Positions 17,003 to 23,745 of a stretch of DNA of 64,000 bases are shown piece after piece. The stretch is taken from NCBI RefSeq assembly GCF_022760855.1, contig NZ_JAKTNR010000001.1, positions 124,001 through 188,000 of the forward strand. The letters run 5' to 3'. This DNA is from Thermus albus. GTDB lineage: Bacteria; Deinococcota; Deinococci; Deinococcales; Thermaceae. The notes under the pieces were generated by a model. The model searched no databases. It was not told the origin of the DNA and saw nothing but the letters and a program-made list of their open reading frames with translations. Within the stretch, counting starts at the first letter, position 1; each line of letters opens with the position of its first letter. Both the position numbers and the translations under genes were made by a program.

Positions 17003-18031
17003 ATGATCCAAGCCCTCCCCCTGGCCTTTAGGCGGAGCCTGGTCTTCCTCTGGTTACTTTTCCTCCTTCTTCTGGCCCTGGTGCTAGGGGTGGCCCTGGG
17101 GGCGGTGAACCTGCCGCCAGGCGAGGTGCTCCAAGCCCTTTTGGGCCTCAAGGAGAATCCCATCGTCACCGAGATGCGGCTTCCCAGGGTCTTAGGGGGA
17201 ATGCTGGTGGGGGCGGCCTTGGGCGTGGCGGGGGCCAGCTTCCAGGGGCTCTTCCGCAACCCCTTGGCCGACCCCTACCTCATGGGCTCGGCGGCAGGAG
17301 CGGCTTTTGCCGTGACCCTGTTGGCCTCCTTGATGGGGGGATTGTCTCCCGCCTTTGCCCAGCACGCCATCTTTCAGGGCTTGCCCCTCTCCGCCACCCT
17401 CTTCGGGTTCCTGGGAGCCCTTTCCGCCACCCTCCTTACCCTGGTCCTGGCGGGGGGGGCGGCCCGGACGGGGGAGCTGGTGCTGGCGGGGGTGGTGGTG
17501 GGGAGCGTCCTGACGGGGGCCACCACCTACCTGATGCTGCAGGATGCCGACCGGGTGCGGGCGGTCTTTGCCTATACCCTGGGCAACCTGGCCTTTTTGG
17601 GCTGGCCCGGGGTGAAGGCCCTTCTTCTTTTCTTCCTGCTGGCCCTTCCTCCCCTTTTGCTCCTAGGCCGGGTGCTGAACGCCTTGCAGCTGGGGGAGGA
17701 GGTGGCCAAGAGCCTGGGATTGCCCCTCGAGGGTCTTAAGCTCCTTCTCCTCCTTGCCGCAAGCCTTTTGGTGGCCGCTGCCGTGGCCCAAGCGGGGATC
17801 ATTGGTTTCGTGGGCTTGATTACCCCGCATCTCCTTCGGCGCATCTTGGGGGAGGACTACCGCCTGCTTTTGCCCGCTTCCGCCTTGGGGGGAGCGGCCC
17901 TCCTCGCGCTGGCGGACCTTTTGGCCCGCACCCTTACCCGTCCGGCGGAGCTTCCCGTAGGGGTGGTGACCACCCTTCTCGGGGGCCCCTTCTTCCTTTA
18001 CCTCATGTGGAGGCGGCGTGGAAGGGCTTGA
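17003..18031 (+). CDS. btuC: Cobalamin ABC transporter permease, BtuC/FecCD family
   Basis: 342 residues with about ten hydrophobic helices. Family signatures include LPRVLGGMLVGAALGVAG near residue 55, NPLADPYLMGS near 88, and the GLITPHLLRRILGEDYR motif that contacts the ATPase. The gene follows btuF by 3 nt and overlaps the ATPase gene by 14 nt. Substrate is inferred from the riboswitch. Confidence 0.94.
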   Translation: MIQALPLAFRRSLVFLWLLFLLLLALVLGVALGAVNLPPGEVLQALLGLKENPIVTEMRLPRVLGGMLVGAALGVAGASFQGLFRNPLADPYLMGSAAGAAFAVTLLASLMGGLSPAFAQHAIFQGLPLSATLFGFLGALSATLLTLVLAGGAARTGELVLAGVVVGSVLTGATTYLMLQDADRVRAVFAYTLGNLAFLGWPGVKALLLFFLLALPPLLLLGRVLNALQLGEEVAKSLGLPLEGLKLLLLLAASLLVAAAVAQAGIIGFVGLITPHLLRRILGEDYRLLLPASALGGAALLALADLLARTLTRPAELPVGVVTTLLGGPFFLYLMWRRRGRA

Positions 18032-18770
18032 GGCTAAGGGCATCGTGGGCCCCTATGCCCTCTTGGGGGTGGACCTGGCCGTACGGCCGGGGGAGTGGGT
18101 GGCCCTTTTGGGCCCCAACGGATCAGGGAAAAGCACCCTTTTAAGGGTTATGGCGGGGCTGCTGCGGCCCAGGTCGGGGAAGGTGTTGCTGGAAGGCAGG
18201 CCCCTTTGGGCCTACGGTAGCTATGCCCGGGGCCAGCTCCTTGCTTACCTGCCCCAGGGGGGTCCCTACCCCGAGGGGCTTTTGGTGGAGGAGGTGGTGC
18301 GCCTGGGGAGGCTTCCCCACCTGGGCCTCTGGGGAAGGGAGGGCAGGGAGGACCAGGAGGCGGTGGCCTGGGCCCTGGAGGCCACGGGTGCTTCCCGTTT
18401 TGTTGGCCGGTACCTGGGTAGCCTTTCCGGGGGAGAACGGCAAAGGGTCCTTTTGGCTCGGGCCTTGGCCTCGAGGCCCCGCTACCTGCTCCTGGACGAG
18501 CCTACCACTTACCTGGACCTGGAGTATCAGGGGGGGCTTTTGGCACTGCTCCGAGGGTTAGCCGCCAAGGGCATGGGAGTCCTTGCCGTTCTCCACGATC
18601 CCAACCAGGCGGCCCTGGCCGACCGGGTGGCGGTGCTCAAGGGGGGAAGGCTTTTGGCGGAGGGAGGGCCGGAGGCGGTTCTTGCCGAGCCCCTTCTCCA
18701 AGGCCTCTATGGCCATGGGGTTCGGGTGGCCCACCTTGGGGGGAGGCCCCATGTCTACCTGGACGGATAG
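18018..18770 (+). CDS. btuD: Cobalamin ABC transporter ATPase, BtuD-like
   Basis: 250 residues with Walker A GPNGSGKST (about 35-43), a Q-loop (LAYLPQGG), the signature LSGGERQR, Walker B YLLLDEPTTYLDL and the H-loop VLHDPNQA. GTG start inside the end of btuC, indicating coupled translation. It energises the BtuC-type permease. Its last 20 nt contain the start of the next gene. Confidence 0.94.
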   Translation: MEGLEAKGIVGPYALLGVDLAVRPGEWVALLGPNGSGKSTLLRVMAGLLRPRSGKVLLEGRPLWAYGSYARGQLLAYLPQGGPYPEGLLVEEVVRLGRLPHLGLWGREGREDQEAVAWALEATGASRFVGRYLGSLSGGERQRVLLARALASRPRYLLLDEPTTYLDLEYQGGLLALLRGLAAKGMGVLAVLHDPNQAALADRVAVLKGGRLLAEGGPEAVLAEPLLQGLYGHGVRVAHLGGRPHVYLDG

Positions 18771-19062
18771 GGCGAGGCTTTTCATCCGCGGCCAGGCCTT
18801 GTTGTTAGACCTAGGGGAGGAGCTGGCTTTCTATACGGAGTCTGGGCCTAGGAGGGCCCGGTATCTTCTGGTGGGCAGGCTGTCCCTTCCGGAAAGGTTG
18901 CGGCTCGGCCTACCCTGGGAAGGGGTTCTCCACTACCCCTTGCCGGTGGATCCCTTGGCTTTTGAGTGGGAGGTGCAGACCCTGGTCCTACCGGGGCTTA
19001 GGGTGTACCTGGGGGGGCCTCCCCTTTTCGTGGAGACCCCCTACTACGCCTGGCGGCTTTAG
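18751..19062 (+). CDS. Small unknown protein at the end of the btu operon
   Basis: 103 residues starting at the ATG at 18751, which has GGGAGG seven bases upstream and lies inside the last codons of btuD. No signal peptide, membrane helix or cysteine is visible. The sequence looks like a compact beta-rich domain (LLLDLGEELAFY, VLHYPLPVDPLAFEW). A frame extending upstream to 18583 only shadows btuD. Because it is translationally coupled to a B12 importer, a role in cobalamin handling is possible, but no family is recognised. Confidence 0.72.
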   Translation: MSTWTDRARLFIRGQALLLDLGEELAFYTESGPRRARYLLVGRLSLPERLRLGLPWEGVLHYPLPVDPLAFEWEVQTLVLPGLRVYLGGPPLFVETPYYAWRL

Positions 19063-19089
19063 GCGACCTATGGGCGGGGCCTTTTGCCC

Positions 19090-19142
19090 TTGACAGGGGC
19101 TAGGGGTGGGAGTAGGGTAGACCTACCAACCGTTCGGTCGGG
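19090..19142 (+). promoter_or_regulatory. Promoter with overlapping operator, upstream of fabG-like gene
   Basis: TTGACA at 19090-19095 and TAGGGT at 19113-19118 are spaced by exactly 17 nt. Directly downstream, over the expected start site, lies the imperfect palindrome ACCAACCGTTCGGTCGGG (about 19125-19142; core ACCGTTCGGT). This resembles operators of Thermus TetR-family repressors of fatty-acid and phenylacetate genes. The position would block transcription; the repressor is not encoded in this window. Confidence 0.65.
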
Positions 19143-19157
19143 ATCGGGAGGTGGAGG

Positions 19158-19895
19158 ATGCGGCTTAAGGACAAGGTGGTGGTGATCACCGGGGCGGCCC
19201 ACGGCCTGGGTCGGGCCACCCTGGAGCTGTTCGCTCGGGAGGGGGCCAGGCTGGTGGCGTGTGACCTGGAGGAGGCCCCCTTGCGGGAAGCGGCGGAGGC
19301 CACGGGGGCCTTGCCCATTCCCATGGATGTGGCGGATCCCCTTTCGGTGGAAAGGGGGTTCCGGGAGGCCCTTCAGGCCATGGGCCGCCTGGATGGGGTG
19401 GTGCACTATGCCGGCATCACTCGGGATAACTTCCATTGGAAAATGCCCTTGGAGGACTGGGAGACCGTCCTAAGGGTAAACCTCACGGGGAGCTTCCTGG
19501 TGGCCAGGGCGGCCTCCGAGGCCATGCGGGAGAGGAACCCGGGCTCCATCGTCCTTACCAGCTCCCGGGTCTACCTGGGCAACCTGGGGCAGGCCAACTA
19601 TGCCGCTTCCAAGGCGGGGGTGGTGGGGCTTACCCGTACCTTGGCCCTGGAGCTTGGGCGGTACGGCATCCGGGTCAACGCCCTGGCCCCTGGCTTCATT
19701 GAAACCCGCATGACCGCCAAGGTGCCGGAGAAGGTGCGGGAGAAGGCCATTGCCGCCACCCCTTTGGGCCGCTCGGGGAAGCCTTTGGAGGTGGCCTATG
19801 CCGCCCTCTTCCTGGTCTCCGACGAGTCCAGCTTCATCACCGGCCAGGTGCTCTTCGTGGATGGGGGGAGGACCGTCGGGGCGGCTCCCGCTTGA
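19158..19895 (+). CDS. Short-chain dehydrogenase, FabG-like 3-oxoacyl-ACP/CoA reductase
   Basis: 245 residues of the classical SDR type: TGAAHGLGR cofactor motif near residue 11, the catalytic Ser in TSSRVYLGNLGQ and the YAASK Tyr/Lys pair, and the C-terminal ITGQVLFVDGG typical of FabG. ATG at 19158 behind GGAGGTGGAGG. The likely reaction is NAD(P)H-dependent reduction of a 3-oxoacyl chain, in synthesis or in beta-oxidation/polyester metabolism. The operator-controlled promoter and the downstream serine hydrolase suggest an inducible catabolic unit rather than housekeeping FabG. Confidence 0.88.
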   Translation: MRLKDKVVVITGAAHGLGRATLELFAREGARLVACDLEEAPLREAAEATGALPIPMDVADPLSVERGFREALQAMGRLDGVVHYAGITRDNFHWKMPLEDWETVLRVNLTGSFLVARAASEAMRERNPGSIVLTSSRVYLGNLGQANYAASKAGVVGLTRTLALELGRYGIRVNALAPGFIETRMTAKVPEKVREKAIAATPLGRSGKPLEVAYAALFLVSDESSFITGQVLFVDGGRTVGAAPA

Positions 19896-19904
19896 GGGGG
19901 AAGC

Positions 19905-21068
19905 ATGGACTTTGCCCGACTGGAGGCCTTTTTGAGGGGGCAGGTGGCCGAGGGGCGGATCCCCGGGTATGTGGCCCTGGTGGCCCGGGGGGGAGAGGTG
20001 TTCTACCAAGGCGTCGGTGGATACTTAGACCCAGGAAAGGGCCTTCCCATGCGGGAGGAGGCCCTTTTCCGCATTTACTCCATGACCAAACCCTGGGTTT
20101 CCGCCCTGGCCCTCACCTTTGTGGAGGAAGGCCTCCTTTCCCTTCAGGACCCAGTGGAGGAGTACCTTCCCGAGTTTTCCCGCCTTCAGGTGGGGCGGGA
20201 GGTGGGGGGGGAGGTGGTCCTGGAAGCGCTAAAGGCTCCGGTTACCGTCTACGACCTCCTCCGTCACACGGCGGGCTTCACTTACGGGGTCTTCTTCCGC
20301 TCCCCGGTCAAGGGGCTCTATCTGGAGGCGGGGGTGGACCGGTTTGACCTTTCCCGGGAGGAGTTCTTGAAGCGGCTTTCTGCCCTACCCTTGCGCTTCC
20401 AACCGGGTGAGGCTTTTGAATACGGCCTTTCCAGCGATGTACTGGGGCACCTCCTGGAAGCCCTTTCTGGGAAAAGTCTGGCTGAACTTCTGCGGGACCG
20501 GGTGTTTTCACCATTGGGCATGCGGGATTCTGGTTTCCAGGCCCACGACCCCGCCCGTTTGGCCCAACCCTTTTCCAAAGACCCGGAGACGGGTAGGTCT
20601 ATCCGCCTCATCCCCGTGGAGGCGGAGCCGCCCCGGTATGCGGGGGGCTTGGGTGGCGTGAGCACGGTCTTGGACTACCTGCGGTTCCTGGAGGCCCTAC
20701 GCACGGGCCGGGGCCTCTTACATCCCCGCCTTTGCCGCCTTATGACCCAGGACCACCTGGGCCCCCTGTACGAGGCGGGGTTGCGGCGGGGCCTCGAGTA
20801 CACCCCTGGCCCCGGCTACGGGTTTGGCCTGGGGGTGGCGGTCAGGTTGGGTCCGGCGGGAATGGCCCCGGGCAATCCAGGAGACTTTTACTGGTGGGGG
20901 TTTGCCGGTACCTACTTCTTCGTGGACCCCAGCCAGGGCCTTTCCGCCTTGCTTTTCACCCAGGCTCCAAACCTGCTGTCCATCTTGGAGCCGGAAAGGG
21001 CCTTGCACTCCCGCCTAGGGCAGAGGCTTCACCTGGCCTTCCGCACCTTGGTTTACGCTTCCCTCTAG
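19905..21068 (+). CDS. Serine hydrolase, class C beta-lactamase / esterase EstB family
   Basis: 387 residues with the SxxK nucleophile motif SMTK near residue 59 and, around residue 173, FEYGLSSDVLGHLLEALSGK, the Tyr-containing second motif. No clear signal peptide, so probably cytosolic. Family members include esterases, D-aminopeptidases and class C beta-lactamases; an esterase role is most likely. It follows the FabG-like gene by 9 nt and is probably co-transcribed. Its 3' end overlaps the convergent regulator gene by 54 nt. Confidence 0.85.
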   Translation: MDFARLEAFLRGQVAEGRIPGYVALVARGGEVFYQGVGGYLDPGKGLPMREEALFRIYSMTKPWVSALALTFVEEGLLSLQDPVEEYLPEFSRLQVGREVGGEVVLEALKAPVTVYDLLRHTAGFTYGVFFRSPVKGLYLEAGVDRFDLSREEFLKRLSALPLRFQPGEAFEYGLSSDVLGHLLEALSGKSLAELLRDRVFSPLGMRDSGFQAHDPARLAQPFSKDPETGRSIRLIPVEAEPPRYAGGLGGVSTVLDYLRFLEALRTGRGLLHPRLCRLMTQDHLGPLYEAGLRRGLEYTPGPGYGFGLGVAVRLGPAGMAPGNPGDFYWWGFAGTYFFVDPSQGLSALLFTQAPNLLSILEPERALHSRLGQRLHLAFRTLVYASL

Positions 21069-21719
21069 GGGCTCCACCCCTACGCATGCGGCCAGTTCTT
21101 GGGGGAGCAAGTAGTCTTGTCCTTCTACCCGCACCCGCACGCCTTCCTCCTGGGCCATCACCCGGACCCGGGCCCCTGGCACCAGGCCGAGTCGGGCGAG
21201 AAGGTTTAGGGTGCCTCGGTCTTGGACTAGGGCCCGGACCACCCGGGCTTCCCCTAGGGGGGCCTGGGAGAGAGGCCGGGTTGAGGCCTTGGGCAAGGCC
21301 AAGTCCTTGGTGGGGATGGGATCCCCATGGGGGTCAAAAAGGGGGTGGCCCAAAAGCTCCGCAATCCTTTCCTCAAAGGCCTCGCTGATCACATGTTCAA
21401 GCCTTTCCGCCTCCTGATGGACCTCCTCCCAGCCGTAGCCCAGGGCCTGGTGCAAGTAGGCCTCGAGGAGCCGGTGGTGCCTTAGGACCTCCAGGGCGAT
21501 CCGCCGCCCGGCCTCGGTGAGCCGGGCCCCCTGGTAGGGGGCGTGCTCCACCAGGCCTAAGGCGGTGAGCTTCTTAAGCATCTCCGTCACCGAGGGAGGT
21601 TTAACCCCCAGGCGCTCGGCAAGCGCCTGGGTGGGCACCGGGCCTTGCCGCTCCGCCTCCAGGAGGAAAAGCTGCTTCAAGTAGTCCTCCTGGGCCTCGG
21701 ACAGGGGAGGGCGTCCCAT
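21015..21719 (-). CDS. DtxR/MntR-family metal-dependent regulator
   Basis: 234 residues: winged helix (ALAERLGVKPPSVTEMLKKL), dimerisation/metal domain with EAERLEHVISEAFEERI (metal-ligand Glu/His region) and a C-terminal FeoA/SH3-like domain from about residue 150. Such proteins repress manganese or iron uptake when metal-loaded. The ATG at 21719 follows TACCTT by seven bases, the leaderless arrangement seen elsewhere here; a TTG at 21728 is the alternative. Mn versus Fe cannot be decided; no transporter target is adjacent. Confidence 0.88.
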   Translation of the reverse strand: MGRPPLSEAQEDYLKQLFLLEAERQGPVPTQALAERLGVKPPSVTEMLKKLTALGLVEHAPYQGARLTEAGRRIALEVLRHHRLLEAYLHQALGYGWEEVHQEAERLEHVISEAFEERIAELLGHPLFDPHGDPIPTKDLALPKASTRPLSQAPLGEARVVRALVQDRGTLNLLARLGLVPGARVRVMAQEEGVRVRVEGQDYLLPQELAACVGVEPLEGSVNQGAEGQVKPLP

Positions 21720-21748
21720 CCTCCCCAAGGTAGCACGAATCCCCCAGG

Positions 21749-22657
21749 TTAAAGGAGCTGCTCAGCCCAGGGGGGTGGACCCAGACCCAAAAGACCCTTA
21801 AGCCCCATGGCCGCTTCCACCCCCTGGGTGCCGTAGTTGTTGTTAAAAATGACGAAAACCGCTTTGGCCTTCTCCGCCAGGGTACGGGTGGCCTGGGCGA
21901 GGTCTTCCAGCTCCTCCGCCGAATAGCGCCAGTTGAAACGCTCGTAGGGCTTGAGGTGGGGGCCCTTCCAGGATGCCACGTTTCTTCCGTGGCAGCGGAG
22001 CACCGCCACGGGATGGGTGGGCTCCAGGACCCGAGGTGGGGCCTCGGGGTGGGGTGGCGCGTCCACGCTCACGTGGATGAGGCCCAAGCGCTCAAGCTCC
22101 TTCTTTACAAACCCCCAAGCCACATACCACTTGGGGTTGCGGAACTCCACCGCCACCCGGTAGCCTTGGGTCCTTTCCGCCAGGTGCTCCAGGTACTGGA
22201 AGCTTCGGGGCTTGGGTTCGGTCCAGGGGGGGAGGCCAAAGTGCAGGTAGCCCAGCTTGCCCGCCTCCCGTAAGGGTTCTATGGCGGCAAAGAAGCGGTT
22301 CCACGCTTCCTCCACCACCTCCTTGGGCACTTCCCGTTGGGAGAGGTGGCCTTCCTGCCGGGGCAACAGGATGCGGAGGTCCTTGGAAAGCGCAGGGGCC
22401 TCGAGGCCGTGCCCCGTGAAGGCAGAAAAGGCCTTCACGTGGAAGAGGAAGCCCGGTGGGGTCCTTTCCGCCCACTTGGCCACCACCTCCCGTCGGGGCA
22501 GGGCGTAGAAGGTGCTGTCCACCTCCACGGTATCAAAGTGTTGGGCGTAGTAGCGGAGGCGTTTTTCCGGATGGTTTCGCACCTCAGGAGGGTACCAGCC
22601 GGAGTTAAGAAGGGTCTCATCCGTCCAGCTGGCGGTGCCTACCCGAACCTCCCCCAT
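21749..22657 (-). CDS. DUF72 (YecE-like) protein
   Basis: 302 residues beginning VRVGTASWTDETLLNSGWYPP, the characteristic DUF72 start, followed by HFDTVEVDSTFYALP and VAVEFRNPKW, all conserved in this TIM-barrel-like family. The biochemical role of DUF72 proteins is not known. Upstream is a convergently unrelated arsR gene on the same strand with 39 nt between. Confidence 0.88.
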   Translation of the reverse strand: MGEVRVGTASWTDETLLNSGWYPPEVRNHPEKRLRYYAQHFDTVEVDSTFYALPRREVVAKWAERTPPGFLFHVKAFSAFTGHGLEAPALSKDLRILLPRQEGHLSQREVPKEVVEEAWNRFFAAIEPLREAGKLGYLHFGLPPWTEPKPRSFQYLEHLAERTQGYRVAVEFRNPKWYVAWGFVKKELERLGLIHVSVDAPPHPEAPPRVLEPTHPVAVLRCHGRNVASWKGPHLKPYERFNWRYSAEELEDLAQATRTLAEKAKAVFVIFNNNYGTQGVEAAMGLKGLLGLGPPPWAEQLL

Positions 22658-22696
22658 GCCTCCATGGTGGCAGGAGGGGCGTCCTAGGGCAAGGGT

Positions 22697-23041
22697 TCAG
22701 ATTGCCTTGGCCGCGGCCCTTTGCGCCTGGCGGGCCAGGTTGAGGAGCTCGTAGGCCAGGGCTTCTAAGGCGCCAGGTTTTAAACGGAAATGAGTCCAGC
22801 GTCCCACGCGCACCCCCTCTACCAGCCCCGCCTCGCGCAGGATCCTGAGGTGGTGGCTCACCGTGGGCCCGGAAAGCCCAGTCTTCTCCTTCAGGTGGCA
22901 GAAGCAGACCCCGTAGGCGCTTCCGCACCGGGGGTCAAAGGCGGTGTGCTCGTCGGGAAGCTCAGCCAGAAGCCGAACGATGGTGAGGCGGGCGGGGTGG
23001 GCCAGGGCCTCGAGGCGGCCTTGCACGAGAGCCTGCTCCAT
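22697..23041 (-). CDS. arsR: ArsR-family repressor, probably arsenite-responsive
   Basis: 114 residues with the ArsR winged helix (TGLSGPTVSHHLRILREAGLV). In the alpha-3 region it reads YGVCFCHLKE, comparable to the ELCVCDL metal-binding box of ArsR/SmtB sensors, plus an extra Cys upstream (DPRCGSAYG). The gene is divergent from aioBA; a perfect inverted repeat sits in the aio promoter. A TATTCT box at 23049-23054 lies seven bases before its ATG, so its mRNA is probably leaderless. Inference: it senses As(III) and controls arsenite oxidase. Confidence 0.88.
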   Translation of the reverse strand: MEQALVQGRLEALAHPARLTIVRLLAELPDEHTAFDPRCGSAYGVCFCHLKEKTGLSGPTVSHHLRILREAGLVEGVRVGRWTHFRLKPGALEALAYELLNLARQAQRAAAKAI

Positions 23042-23194
23042 GCCTTCCAGAATAGCAAAAGGGCTTCTTTGACAAGGTAAAGGAAAACGGGTTATGAATG
23101 CTAGGGGTGTATTTTTATGTGTGAAAACTGCCCTTCGGGACGGGCTTAAGGCCGTGATACCCCTGAGAAGTATTTGAAACCGTTTGCTTATGGG

Positions 23195-23224
23195 TTGACA
23201 AATGTCCCTGACATTTGATAGCTT
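23195..23224 (+). promoter_or_regulatory. aioBA promoter with perfect ArsR-type operator
   Basis: TTGACA at 23195-23200 is followed after 18 nt by TAGCTT (23219-23224). Between the boxes is the perfect inverted repeat CAAATGTC-CCT-GACATTTG (23199-23217), which overlaps the -35 and fills the spacer. A repressor bound there would block polymerase. A second plus-strand promoter candidate (TTGACA 23069, TATGAA 23093) lies farther upstream. Confidence 0.78.
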
Positions 23225-23250
23225 TCAATTGCACCCAAGGAGGTGTAGCT

Positions 23251-23733
23251 ATGACACAAACCCTTTCCCGTAGGCGGTTTGTAAAGCTCACGGCGGCGGC
23301 CACCGCTCTCTTCACCGCAGGGGGCAAGGCCCAGTTGGGGTACGCCCCCAGCCTCACCTACCCGGCGGTGAAGGTGGCCAATGTTTCCCAGGTGAAGACG
23401 GGCCAGCCCGTTACCTTCAGCTACCCGGATGCGTCCAGCCCCGCCATCCTGGTGAAGCTGGGCAAGCCGGCTGTTGGGGGTGTGGGTTCTGCGCGGGACA
23501 TCGTGGCCTTTTCCGCCCTCTGCACCCACATGGGCTGTCCCGTCCAGTACGAGGGGGGGAGGTTTATCTGCCGGTGCCATTACTCCATGTTTGACCCCGC
23601 CAAGGCCGGCCAGACCTACCAGGGCCTGGCCAGCTCCTGGCTCCCCCAGATCCCCCTTCGTATTGACGGCAAGGGCGACATTTATGCGGTAGCGGTGGCC
23701 GGCCTTATTTGGGGCCGTGTCAAGAACGTTTAG
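23251..23733 (+). CDS. aioB: Arsenite oxidase small (Rieske) subunit
   Basis: 160 residues with a Tat signal (SRRRFVKLTAAATALF) and a Rieske [2Fe-2S] site formed by CTHMGC and CRCHYSMFD. It passes electrons from the molybdenum subunit to a periplasmic carrier. The ATG at 23251 follows AAGGAGGTG; an in-frame start at 23215 would bury the promoter. aioA follows after 12 nt, the usual gene order. Confidence 0.93.
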   Translation: MTQTLSRRRFVKLTAAATALFTAGGKAQLGYAPSLTYPAVKVANVSQVKTGQPVTFSYPDASSPAILVKLGKPAVGGVGSARDIVAFSALCTHMGCPVQYEGGRFICRCHYSMFDPAKAGQTYQGLASSWLPQIPLRIDGKGDIYAVAVAGLIWGRVKNV

Positions 23734-23745
23734 GAGGTATAGAGT

